64,000 nucleotides of DNA from assembly GCF_018687715.1 (NCBI RefSeq), contig NC_056758.1:38721467-38785466 (forward strand). Direction: 5' to 3'. A program made the translations under genes and the position numbers. The stretch is from Carya illinoinensis. Lineage: Eukaryota; Streptophyta; Magnoliopsida; Fagales; Juglandaceae. A model generated the notes under the pieces. It was given only the letters and a program-made list of their open reading frames with translations. It was not told the DNA's origin and ran no database searches. The first letter of the stretch is position 1. Each line of letters starts with the position of its first letter. Below, piece by piece: positions 35,572-47,374 of this stretch.

Positions 35572-37874
35572 TGTGATATCCCCTTTTTATGTATATTTTC
35601 ACTGAAGGGTTGTTTTTAATTTGAATAATATATTAGTTTATTTATTTTAAATTAATGTGTTTTAATTGGTTTTAATTTATTTGATGTGTTTAATTTATTT
35701 TAATCATTTTATGGTTTTTAATATCGTTTTCGGCGGATCAGTTTTTGGTCTCCAGAGTGAGGATTGAACCTCATTTCTTTTCTTTCCTCTTTTTCATTTT
35801 CCCTTTTTCCTTTTCTTTTTCCTTCTTTTTCTTTCCTTTTCTTTCTTTTCTTCTTCTTTCTTCTCCTTTCTCTCCCACGTACGCCCAGCTGCCCCTTTTT
35901 CTCATTCCCGTCACCGCCACTTTGACTGGCCAGTTCTCCACCGTCCGGCCACCGTTTGGTGCGCCGTCACCACCATTCTCTTCCCCTTCCACCAGAGATC
36001 ATCCCCACCAATTTTCAGAGCCATCGGAGCAGCCGTTAGCTTTCGAGAGCCGCCGGAAGTCGCTGCACCTGCTTTGTTTTTGCCCCTGTCGCCGATTGCT
36101 TTCGCAGCCCAGAATCGCCGCTCGCCAGCGGCGTGGCCGACACCACCCACCCAGTTTTCTTCCCCTTTCACCGGTGAACATCCCCACCAAGTTTCACCTC
36201 CATCTGAGCCACCGTTAGCCGCCACAAGCTCCTCCAAGCCATACGGTTTTTCACCGTTTCCGGCACCGTCGCACCACCTCCGGCCACCATCTTTTCACAG
36301 CTTCTTCCCCTACCTCTTGCCGACCTAAACCACCCATTTCCGGCCTCGATCCGTTGCCGGAGCAGCTCCCACGAGCTCAACTCCGTTCAGCCCTTTTTTG
36401 GCCTTCGACCGCCATTTCCACCACCACCCACGGCCAAAACTCATTTCCCTTAGCTTCATAAATATCTCAAGGCCATTCCCTATCAATTCCGAGCCTTGGT
36501 TTGTCCCCGTTCGAAAATGGGTAATTTATTACCCACGACAACAGTGTAAATTACACTGTTACGTTGCTTTTTCTCCGCCGTTTGCAACGCCGGGTGTTTT
36601 CTAAAATTACCGTATAGTGCTGTAAGTATTTTCCAAACCCTATTTTCAGATTTAAAAATATATTGCTCATTCAATTATTTTATTTGTTGGTTGGCTGATT
36701 CTGGACTGAGTCCGAGGAGTTCGGGGGTCGGATGGATGGAGGACGGAGTTGCTTGATTTATTGTTTTATGGTTGGTTGTTTGTTTTGGAGCATTGATAAT
36801 TGCATTTGCATGGCGCATGCTTGTGTATTTATTTTATTTGAGAAACCATGTTTTGCTGACGTGAATGGATTTTCGGGTGCGTGTGTCTCACGAGCCCAAG
36901 CCGTGATGGGTTATTATCTCGGTGGAGCTCCTTTGGTCACTCGGGAGTGGATAATACTGAGTGACGTTCCCTGAGTCGTCGCTGAGCGACGACGGGAGCG
37001 GGGCTAGAGGATGGCCCGGCCAGGTACGCGCGGGGCGCGAGTCTGGGCATCGCTCTACTCACCAACTCCGTGGCCCTTCGCTGGCGAGGGCTAGAGGATG
37101 GTCTGGCCAGGTACGCGCGGGGCGCAAGTCTGGGCATCGTTCGTTTAGGTGTCACATGCGTAGTTGTTACCTGCGGTGTGGCACAGAGCCAGGGTGTGTG
37201 GATGATCCCTAGGGGAGATCATGGTGCATGCATAACCAATTTGTTTTTATGGCTTTCGGATGCAGGCCATTTTCTGGGAAAATGGCGAGTTTTGGTTTTG
37301 AGGCTTTTGATCCATTTTCTGGAAAAATTGTGGTTTGGGCCATTATCTGGGATAATGGCGAGGCGTGGTTTTTAAGAATATGTTTCTATTGGGCCAAATG
37401 AGTTTTTGGCGTGCGTGGAAAAAATGTGGTTTTGTGGGGCATGTGCATTGGTTTTTCTTGCATCCATGTTGTTTGAGTTCTATGTGTTTTTATCTGGTGG
37501 TGTTTGGGTTTTACTTACCTGCGGTGCCATTTTTGGTTCCATAGCTGTTGGTGCAGAGTTGGAGGACGAAGAGGAGGAGGCTGAGCCCGAGGATACGGCT
37601 CCGCCGGGTTGCTAATGCTATGCTTTATATTTGGTTTAAAACTGTATTTGTGTTTTGTAATATTTTATTTATGTATGTTTAAACAGCTTGTATTATGTTG
37701 AGAAAAAATTCTGGTACTTAGTTATGACTTTCGTTATCCGCTGCGTGTTCTTTCGTGCACATTTGTTGCTTTTGCACACACTTGGGACCCGTCGATAGGA
37801 TGGTGACCCGGGTTGTCACCATCCGGACGTCTCGATTTCCCCGTGTTCGGGCGTGGGGATTTGGGGGCGTCACA
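35572..37874 (+). repeat. Left LTR of gypsy-like element
   Basis: 2303 bp. Contains a T/C-rich block, a GC-rich Pro-coding-looking block (35880-36330) and an 87-bp-period duplication (37002-37056, 37089-37143). It holds a 32-bp segment (36352-36383) that the right LTR lacks. Long ORFs inside are compositional, not genes. Confidence 0.92.
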
Positions 37875-40800
37875 GGTGATATCAGAGCCGTTTGGCTCTG
37901 GGTAAAACCATATGTCCCATAGGTGGAGTACCAGAAAGTTTTAAAAGCTGGTGTTAAATTTATTTTAATTTATTTAAGTTGATTTGTTTTTCTTTAACTT
38001 GATTCGATTTTATTTGATTTGAATTTATTTTATTTAATTCCATTTGATTTGGTTTGGTTTGATTTTATTTTATTTGAATTGCAAGTATATTGTTTATTTG
38101 TTTTATTTATTTTGTTTTAAGTTGTTTTGTTTTGTTTTGTCCGAAGTTAAAGTGGGGTTGAGGATTGTGCTATGGCAGGAGGACAGTACTATTGAGAATG
38201 TCGTTGATAGGAAAAAAAAAATACTTAGTGAAGTAGGGTTGAATTTTATAGAGGTGGGTTACTTTTATAATATTGTGGTTAGAAGGGAACGACATGGATT
38301 AGACAATTTCTTGGGAGTAGGAATGTAAGTTGCAACTAAGGAGGGGAGTTAGCTTTAAGTCGCTTAAGATGGTTAAGGTCTTAGGTTTTGTAGAATTTAT
38401 GTAATGAAGCTATAGAATAGGAGAGTGTAGGTTCAACGAACTTTAAGGATTGGTTTAAGATAATTTTATCTAAGGTTTGAGGCCTTATAGATTTTAGGAA
38501 ATAAGATTTTGGTAATTAAGGTTTTAGGTTCGACAAGCTTTGGAGGAAATAATTAAATTCCAAGTTTTAATTTCGCTGATTCGAATGAGCAATTTGGTGG
38601 CACTTTGGGTTTTAAAATTTACAAGCTTTGAAGGTGAATGTTTTAGATTAAAGCCATCAATCTTGAGGATTTCAGAAAATGATTTATTATCTATTAATGT
38701 TTTAGAATTTGAAAGATTTGGGAGTTGATTTTTTTTTTCTATTATGGGATGTGAGTTGTTTGATCTTAGAAGTTCCGGAAGATGATTCTTATTTGATTTA
38801 AGGTTTTAGAATTGCAGAGTAGAAGGATTGACTTATAATAAGAATTGAGTTCTTAGTTTTACAGACTTAGTGCTGTAGCTTGATCTACTCTGGTGAGTGA
38901 TTAGTTTATAACCATTAAAATGGGGTTGATTAGAGTTGAGTTATTGATATGAAAATTTTTCTAGAGTAGATTTCTTTGAGAATGGAAGGTAATGATCTAG
39001 CTCATATACTTCTTTGAGAATTGTAGATATTGACTTAGTTTAGAAAATGACTATTGTTAACTCGAGGTTGTAGTAATTGATTTTAGGAAATGATTTTTGT
39101 CGGTTCGGAAGAAATAGATCCATTGAGGTTTTGGAAGCAATAGTTTAATTGTTGGTATTGAATTCGATTGAAGTTGAGACCTCATATTCCGGAGACTTTT
39201 GGGAACGGATTATTAGCAGGTTTAAGGTCATTTTCAGTACAAAGCTTTAAGCGATAACTATTTGCTGATGTTAAGGGTATAAGTTAAGCAGATATAGGAA
39301 TGATTCATGTTGATTTGCAGATATAAGTCCAGATGATGGAAATAGTAGTAATGGATTACTTGTACGTTAGAATGACTATTGGTTTCGGCTAAGGACGTAT
39401 GAGATCGACACGTGATAGTGGTGAATCGATTGGAGTGTTCAGTCTAGGCGTGTTACTCAATGGAATGTAGGTTGGCAATAATTGTTATAGCTCGAGGTTA
39501 TAGTGATAAGTTTTGGGATTGATTCATACCGAGTTGAGGATAATAGATGATGCAGGTTTTGGGAAATGATTTTCGTTTATTTTGACGATATAGGTACGGA
39601 TGTTGGAAATGGAAATAATGGATCACTTATACGTTAGAATAATTATTGATCTTAGCTAAGGGTACATGAGATCCATTTATAGTGGTGGTGAGAGTGTATG
39701 GATTTCGGAGAGTACAAATCCTAGTCTCTTTTTGGCTTGAGAGAAGTGGCTTTGGTGAGTACTGAAGTGGATTAGATGTGATAGTATTAAATTCAATAGA
39801 TCATAACTTCGAGTTCTTGGTGAGTTGATCGGAGTGTAGAGTTGAAGTGGGTTACCAATTGGAGTGATGGTTGTCATTAATTATTGAGACTATCTCTAAG
39901 AATTAATTGTGACTTGAGGTCACATAGGAATTTAAATTTTGAGGCTATACTTTCCTTTGGAGTTTGAGTGTCCAGTTGGGAGAGTTATAGACATTTTATT
40001 TAACTTGAGAGATTGTTGGGTCGCAATGTGTAGGTGGATAATAAAATCTTGAAAGTGGAAGCTGGGGAATCAACGGTGATTAGCCTAAGCAGGTACGTGA
40101 GGTAATAAGCAGTAGGAGTTAGGAGGGTAGTGCAATAGTTTTGATGGATTGGAGATATGAACAGCATGGCCTATCTTGAGATTTAATTTTGTATGCAATT
40201 AAAGGAAATAGTCGTGCTACTACTAGGGTTATGAGAATGGAAGTAGGTAAGTGAGTTTTCAAGAAGGGTTCATTAAGGTTATGGTGAATTCAATCGTGGT
40301 TCGTAGTGTATTTAGTCATCTCTAAATTTAGACGATATTCAGAATTTAGGTGATGATCTTGATAGTGTAAGTTGTTGGGTAGGAGTTATAGGTGCTTTAT
40401 TAGTTGGTCGGGATGGATTCGAGCCTTATGTTCTTTATCTTAGATGAGATTGGCGTATTTTGAGATAATGTTACTTGTTTTTAATTTGGAAGTTGCAATT
40501 GATTGATATTGTCTTTTTGTTGAGGATCATGGGTGTCATTGAGGAATCTTGATTTGATTAAGGTAGCTAGAGATAATTGAGGGATAGGAGTGATGATTCA
40601 TGATTTTGGGAGATTTTATTTTCTATCAAAGTGTGGTAAAGGATTTTCTTGCTTTCAGGTGTTAGAGTTAACTTGTACTCAAGGGTGTTAATTTATGAGG
40701 ATATAGTCTTTTTGCATTTTGGCGAGTTATCAGAGTGCGCACAGAAGCGTGATATTTTGAAGATAATTAGGTGTTTAAATCTTGTGCTGATTTTGGAAAA

Positions 40801-41274
40801 TTAGTGATGACTTAAAGTTTTAGTCAGAAGTTAATCATTTGGTTGTACAAATTATGTTGATTGATGGTTTATTTTGGAAGTGATTATTAGGTTACCAAGA
40901 TATAGTGTATAATGAAGGTTTGGAGGTTATAACACAGGAGCTGATTGAGGTTAACACAGTTTATTGTGGAAAGATACTAATTGTTGGAATTTACTTGGGT
41001 GCGGTTTTGAAGTTCTTGTGGATATGGTGATTTCTGTTTACGGGGCCGCTTTAAGAGTTCTAGACGTGATGCGTCTCTGAGAGATTAGTGCGAATGTGAT
41101 GGAATTGCTTATAGGAGTATATTTGGAGAGAGCTTTATTCATACTTGTGTGAAAATGGTTGATAGTATGATTTTTTTTTTTCAAGTATAATCTAAGTTGT
41201 ATATTGTATCTGCTTGGAGCTTATGTTTGATTTCACAAATTTCGAGGACGAAATTTATTTTAAAGGGGGGAGGA
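37875..41274 (+). other. Non-coding interior of the gypsy-like element
   Basis: AT-rich, G-over-C biased sequence with no ORF above about 95 codons and no retroelement motif. It begins with the primer-site region GGTGATATCAGAGC (37875-37888). Confidence 0.8.
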
Positions 41275-43535
41275 TGTGATACCCCGTTTTTACGTGTATT
41301 TTCACTGAAGGGTTGTTTGTAATTTGAATAATATATTGGTTTATTTATTTTAAATTAATGTGTTTTAATTGGTTTTAATTTATTTGATGTGTTTAATTTA
41401 TTTTAGTCGTTTTACGGTTTTTAATATCGTTTTCGGCGGATCGGTTTTTGGTCTCCGGAGTGAGGATTGGACCTCATTTCTTTTCTTTCCTCTTTTTCTT
41501 TTTCCCTTTTTCCTTTTCTTTTTCCTTCTTTTTCTTTCTTTTCTTCTTCTTTCTTCTCCTTTCTCTCCCACGTATGCCCAGCTGCCCCTTTTTCTTATTC
41601 CCATCGCCGTCACTTTGACCGGCCAGTTCTCCGCCGTCCGGCCACCGTTTGGTGCGCCGTCACCACCATTCTCTTCCCTTTCCACCAGAGATCATCCCCA
41701 CCAATTTTCAGAGCCATCGGACCAGCCGTTAGCTTTCGAGAGCCGCCGGAAGTCGCTGCACCTGCTCTGTTTTTGCCCCTGTCGCCGGTTGCTTTCGCAG
41801 CCCAGAACCGCCGCTCGCCGGCGGCGTGGCTGACACCACCCACCCAGTTTTCTTCCCCTCTCACCGGTGAACATCCCCACCAAGTTTCACCTCCATCCGA
41901 GCCACCGTTAGCCGCCACAAGCTCTTCCAAGCCATACGGTTTTTCACCGTTTTCGGCGCCGTCGCACCACTTTCGGCCACCATCTTTTCACAGCTTCTTC
42001 CCCTACCTCTTGCCGACCTAAACCACCCATTTCCGGCCTCGATCCGTTCAGCCCTTTTTTGGCCTTCGACCGCCATTTCCACCACCACCCACGGCCAAAA
42101 CTCATTTCCCTTAGTTTCATAAATATCTCAAGGTCATTCCCTATCAATCCCGAGCCTTGGTTTGTCCCCGTTCGAAAATGGGTAATTTATTACCCACGAC
42201 AACAGTGTAAATTACACTGTTACGTTGCTTTTTCTCCGTCGTTTGCAACGCCGGGTGTTTTCTAAAATTACCGTATAGCGCTGTAAGTATTTTCCAAACC
42301 ATATTTTCAGATTTAAAAATATATTGCTCATTCAATTATTTTATTTGTTGGTTGGCTGATTCCGGACTGAGTCCGAGGAGTTCGGGGGTCGGATGGATGG
42401 AGGACGGAGTTGCTTGATTTATTGTTTTATGATTGGTTGTTTGTTTTGGAGCATTGATAATTGCATTTGCATGGCGCATGCTTGTGTATTTATTTTATTT
42501 GAAAAATCCTGTTTTGCTGACGTGAATGGATTTTCGGGTGCGTGTGTCTCACGAGCCCAAGTCGGGATGAGTTATTATCTCGGTGGAGCTCCTCTGGTCA
42601 CTCGGGAGTGGATAATACTGAGTGACGTCCCCTGAGTCGTCGCTGGGCGACGACGGGAGCGGGGCTAAAGGATGGCCCGGCCAGGTACGCGCGGGGCGCG
42701 AGTCTGGGCATCGCTCTACTCATTGACTCCGTGGCCCTTCGCTGGCGAGGGCTAGAGGATGGCCTGGCCAGGTACGTGCAGGGTGCGAGTCTGGGCATCG
42801 CTCGTTTAGGTGTCACATGCGTAGTCGTTACCTACGGTGTGGCACAGAGCCAGGGTGTGCGGATGATCCCTAGGGGAGATCATGGTGCATGCATAACCGG
42901 TTTGTTTTTATGGCTTTCGGATGCATGCCATTTTCTGGGAAAATGACGAGTTTTGGTTTTGAGGCTTTTGATCCATTTTCTGGAAAAATTGTGGTTTGGG
43001 CCATTATCTGGGATAATAGCGAGGCGTGGTTTTTAAGAATATGTTTTTATTGGGCCAAATGGGTTTTTGGCGTGCGTGGAAAAAATATGGTTTTGCGGGG
43101 CATGTGCATTGGTTTTTCTTGCATCCATGTTGTTTGAGTTCTATTTGTTTTTATCTGGTGGTGTTTGGGTTTTACTTACCTGCGGTGCCATTTTTGGTTC
43201 CGTAGCTGCTGGTGCAGAGTTGGAGGACGAAGAGGAGGAGGCTGAGCCCGAGGATGCGGCTCCGCCGGGTTGCTGATGCTATGCTTTATATTTGATTTAA
43301 AACTGTATTTGTGTTTTGTAATATTTTATTTATGTATGTTTAAACAGCTTGTATTATGTTGAGAAAAAATTCTGGTACTTAGTTATGACTTTCGTTATCC
43401 GCTGCGTGTTCTTTCGTGCACATTTGTTGCTTTTGCACACACTTGGCACCCGTCGATAGGATGGTGACCCGGGTTGTCACCATCCGGACGTCTCGATTTT
43501 TCCGTATTCGGACGTGGGGATTTAGGGGCGTCACA
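41275..43535 (+). repeat. Right LTR of gypsy-like element
   Basis: 2261 bp, collinear with the left LTR except for the 32-bp absence near 42050 and a shorter T/C tract near 41530. Followed by the target copy GATGT. Confidence 0.92.
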
Positions 43536-43695
43536 GATGTCATAATAATCGGTCCTATGAAGGAGAAGATGGTACATTACGACATCATCCAACAAAATTA
43601 ACCCTACGAAGTCATTATTATTATTATTATTTTTATGGAGGAGGCTGCTGGGCGTGGACAGTTTTATATTTTTATTTTATTTTTTTAAATATATT

Positions 43696-43726
<31 letters not shown>

Positions 43727-44276
43727 GCTAATACATTAAAAGTTACTTTTTTAATAATTAAATAAAAAAAAATTAATTTGAGGCGTATAGTAGATTTATT
43801 CTTTTTTATGACATGGAAAATGAAATACAACTATTCGTACGAAGGACAGAAATAAAATTAGAAAACGATTATCAAATGGTTCCCGTTCCGAAAAGAAAAC
43901 ACCCATGATTTTAGTTGCTAAACAAAGCGTTTCAATAAATAATCTTTTACACTAAACGATTCTGTTTTTTATATCCTCCTTTGCTTGGTAGAACGATAAA
44001 ACAAGCTATTTCTTTATAGTTTTGATACGTATAAATAAACTTATGTATTAATTTATGTATTAATATTGATTCTTTAATATTTAAAATTTAACTTAATATT
44101 ATTTTTGATAAAATTTACTTTTTGACCAATTACATTATATTAATGCATATATTAGTACACAATTATACTTGCAATTAGATCTTTCCATTTCTTTATATAT
44201 TTTGGATCAGGTGATACCATTATGGGCTTTATGGGCCTGGGCCTGTCTGGCCTCATTTGCATATATTGGTCATGCT
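43536..44276. other. Spacer and promoter of MED31
   Basis: Has a (AT)n run (43694-43727) and a MITE copy (44027-44178) ending about 100 bp before the MED31 start codon. Confidence 0.55.
44027..44178 (+). mobile_element. 150-bp MITE family, copy B (upstream of MED31)
   Basis: ACGTATAAATAAACTTATG at the left and ATTATACTTGCAAT at the right are imperfect inverted ends; the centre TTTTTGATAAAATTTACTTT matches copies A, C and D. It occupies the likely promoter of MED31. Confidence 0.7.
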
Positions 44277-46068
44277 ATGAAGACACGGGGTAGCTCTCCC
44301 TCTCTCTCTGTGACTAGAGCGAAATTCCAAGTAAAGATCTCTTCCTCCCACATTTTTTTTTTTTTTTTTTTTAAATTTTCGCAAGTTTTCGTTGCAAAGA
44401 AATTTGTTTATTGATTCGTGTTTCCCTTCAGTGGAAGAGGGTTCAGTGGCCTCTATTGAAGAAGAAGTCGACGATGTAGCCAGTACTCCTTCCTCGTAAG
44501 CACCCAACGCTTTCTTCTTCTCGATTTTAAGTTACATGATTCCGATTTCCGACCCATTAGATCTCCGTCTGTATTCCGTATTTGATTGCTGGGACATTCG
44601 AGGAAAGGATGGGAAGGATGAAGGGGGCGGGGGGAGGGGGACGGCTCAGTCTTTTTTTGTTTTTGGACGAGTCTTCGAAGAAGTAGATGAAGAAAATCAT
44701 CCGAGTCTTAATAGTTGCGTTAGTCTTGGTTTAGTGGCCTCTTTTACTGTCTCAGGCAGATAAAAGATTATCTTTAAAATTCTTTTGACTTTTTTTTTGG
44801 TTTTTGTTGTTCTAAAACTGTTCTCGCCATGTAAAAATAGGGTATTCTCTCAATTGCATAGCTTTGGTTTTATTTTTTTCCTTGTGATTGCAGTGATATG
44901 TTGAGGAATATACGATTCAAGGTTCTTTCCCTTTGTTGAGTGACTCTTTTTTTTCTTTTTTAATTTTTTAATTTTTATTTCAGGCCAGAGAACACGTATA
45001 AAGATCCAGATGATGGAAGGCAACGGTTTTTGCTTGAATTGGAATTTGTACAATGTCTAGCTAATCCCACCTACATCCACTGTAGGTTTCCAAATTTCAA
45101 TTTCCTTCTTGGCAATCAAATGGTGCATTTGTTATTATGATGCAACTATGTGGGGGAAAGAAAGCCCCCTCTTCCACTAAAGCTTTCTAACGGGTCTCTT
45201 ATTAGATATTTTTTGGTAGGTTCTTAGGTTAATAAAACTCTTTTTTTTTTAAAATCATATATTCATCCATGTTTATTCAATGCTTCAGTTAGTGTTACAG
45301 ACATATTTGATAAATGTAAGGGTTAGGTCTGGTTGTGTTTGCGTGAATGATTTGTAGGTGGAAAAAATTGGAAATATCCACTGACACATTTCTAATTTTT
45401 TGCTTTCAACATCTTACTTATCAAAAAAAAAATTTTTTTGCTTTCAACATCTTGAATGCTGGTGACTTCTCTGATTCTGATTGCATTGTGGTTGCCTCGT
45501 GCCCAATTGACTAAGCTTTTGTTTTGTGGAATATTTTTTTATTGGCACCGGGTGTCCGGAAACAAATTCCCAACTAATCTCGGGGTGCACAAGCCCTCGG
45601 CAAGGATCTTTCCGCAAGTGCACCTCGGGTAATTCAAGGGAAAAATCCCCTAGTCTGATGGTCCCAAGAGATTGTTTGCACCTAAGGGAATTTGAACCTT
45701 AGATCTGGGAGGAGCATACCCCAAAACCCAAAGCCTTTACCATTTGAGTCAAACCCTAGGTTTTTTTTTTTTTTTTTTGGAATATATAATTACCATATCA
45801 GTGGTTCTTGAGCTCCAATGGTATATATGTTGGGAATTAGAATAGGTCATTAAGGTTCATTTTAATGTTCAAACCATCATTTTTGTTTTTGTTTTTGTTT
45901 TATTTTTTTTTTCCCTCAGTCAATGCTATGAATCCAACCATTGGTCCCAACCCCACCATTTTATATGTCACCCATAGAAAAAGTTCCTCCTTTTTACATG
46001 ACTTTTCTGAATAAAATTGAAGAGCAATGCTTTAAGAGTGTCAGCTTTGGGGGGTTTTGGGGTGTTGT

Positions 46069-46102
<34 letters not shown>

Positions 46103-47374
46103 GGGAGAGAGAGATTCTGGGATCAGAAGGACAAGGTTGCGAGCAGCAGTTCCATGTGAAATATTGGGGTTATTTGAAGAGTAACTAAAATGAATTTTTA
46201 TTCCTTACCCAAATTAGCATGAATATTTTTAACAAATGAAGTAATCTCAAATTTGCACAAAGACATGCTAGAGGATGTTAGCAGTGGCAATGATCACTTC
46301 TGTTAACATTGGATACGTTTTCTTTGTTGGTCTTTATTTTTCTGAAATGTCTAGAGATCTAAGGATTGGATGCTATTGTCTGCAGTGTGTGAGCCTATGT
46401 GTGCTTTCGTGTGTTGTTTTATTCCTAATACTTGGTTCCATAATCTCTAATGGTAGATTTGGCTCAGAATCGCTATCTTGAAGATGAAGGTTTCATTGGC
46501 TACCTTAAGTACCTTCAATATTGGCAACAGCCTGAGTACATAAAATATATAATGTGAGCTAATCTCTCAGTATCATGCCATGACATTACCTCTGGTCTTT
46601 TTTTTTTGGATGGGGGTGAGAGTGGGAACTGAGTTTAGCTTTTCTCTAGGGTTTGATGTTCTGCCATTTTCTATCCTTTTTTCCTCACATAATTGCAGGT
46701 ATCCTCATTGCTTATTTTTTCTTGAACTTCTCCAAAACGCCAACTTCCGCAATGCCATGGCACATCCTGGAAACAAGGTCAAAATCTTTTACTTTTATAT
46801 TTCTCTTGAGCTAAATCATGTATCTCTCCATTAAAATGTCCTTGATGCCTCAAAAATCTATTTGAGAACAGTAACATGATCGGTTTAAACTTCTTGGACT
46901 TTTCAGGAACTGGCGCACAGGCAGCAATTTTACTTTTGGAAGAATTATAGGAGTAATCGGTTGAAACATATTTTACCAAGACAGCTTCCTGAGCCCATTG
47001 CTGCACTCCCTGCTCCTGCTCCTGCTCCATCCCAGCCACCTGTACAACCTGTTCCACCTGTGCCACCTGTTCCAGCTACGTCTATTGCTGTTACAGCACC
47101 CTCTGCTCCAGCTCTTTCTCCAATGCAGTATGCTATTCCCCATGGATCAGCTCTTGGAAAAAATGATATGCGGAGCAGTGGGGTTGATCGAAGAAAAAGA
47201 AAGTATGTAAAATTTTGTCTACTATGGAAGTTAAGAAAATTATAGATTTTTTTTAAATTTTATTTTCAGTTCAAATGTATGTATTATCTAACATCAGTTT
47301 ATTGCACAAAAGACCTTGATGAACCAATATTCTGATAAGTATATATATTTGATTATTTCAGGAAAGAAGGATAG
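44277..47374 (+). CDS. MED31: Mediator complex subunit 31 (MED31/SOH1)
   Basis: Subunit of the Mediator middle module, which links transcription factors to RNA polymerase II. Seven coding exons: 44277-44289, 44432-44495, 44984-45081, 46457-46553, 46699-46777, 46907-47202, 47362-47374; every junction is GT-AG and in phase, 219 residues. The MED31 core spans about residues 27-145 (PENTYKDPDDGRQRF, LANPTYIHYLAQNRY, FIGYLKYLQYW, YPHCLFFLELLQ, AHRQQFYFWKNY). A Pro/Ala-rich tail follows, ending DRRKRKKEG as in other plants. The ATG choice depends on a 13-bp first coding exon (encoding MKTR plus one base) that splices in phase to VEEGSVAS; no other in-frame Met lies close. Intron 3 holds a SINE and a G33 run. 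Confidence 0.92.
45535..45761 (-). mobile_element. tRNA-derived SINE in MED31 intron 3
   Basis: On the minus strand the 5' end reads GGTTTGACTCAAATGGTAAA (A-box region), then AAGGTTCAAATTCCC (B box GGTTCAAAT), then a body, and ends in an AATAAAAAAA tail. GGAATAT flanks both sides (45528-45534, 45779-45785), a likely target duplication, although a T run lies between the SINE head and the right copy. Confidence 0.75.
46069..46101 (+). repeat. Uninterrupted G33 homopolymer in MED31 intron 3
   Basis: Thirty-three consecutive G, next to GGGGGGTTTTGGGGTG upstream and a GA run downstream. Very long G runs are rare in plant genomes. It can form G-quadruplexes and is also prone to miscounting in sequencing. 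Confidence 0.9.

Larger units (their letters stand above)
35572..43535 (+). mobile_element. Gypsy-like LTR retrotransposon without coding capacity (LARD-like)
   Basis: 7964 bp with two long LTRs (35572-37874 and 41275-43535), TGTGATA...GGCGTCACA, and exact target copies GATGT at 35567-35571 and 43536-43540. The primer region GGTGATATCAGAGC follows the left LTR, and the purine tract TAAAGGGGGGAGGA (41261-41274) precedes the right one. The phrase TTCGAGGACGAAATTTATTT just before that tract is the usual 3' end of Tekay/Del-type chromovirus pol. The 3.4-kb interior (37875-41274) has no gag, RT or integrase that I can see. The LTRs are near-identical apart from indels, so the copy moved relatively recently, presumably using proteins of a relative. 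Confidence 0.92.

Noticed and set aside
35745..36328. ORFs of about 70-157 codons rich in Phe, Ser and Pro
   Set aside because: They lie inside the LTR, overlap in several frames and on both strands, and come from T/C-rich and GC-rich composition. The same ORFs recur in the partner LTR (41369-42088).
38044..38328. 94-codon ORF in the gypsy-like interior
   Set aside because: Hydrophobic low-complexity start, no retroelement motif, probably chance.
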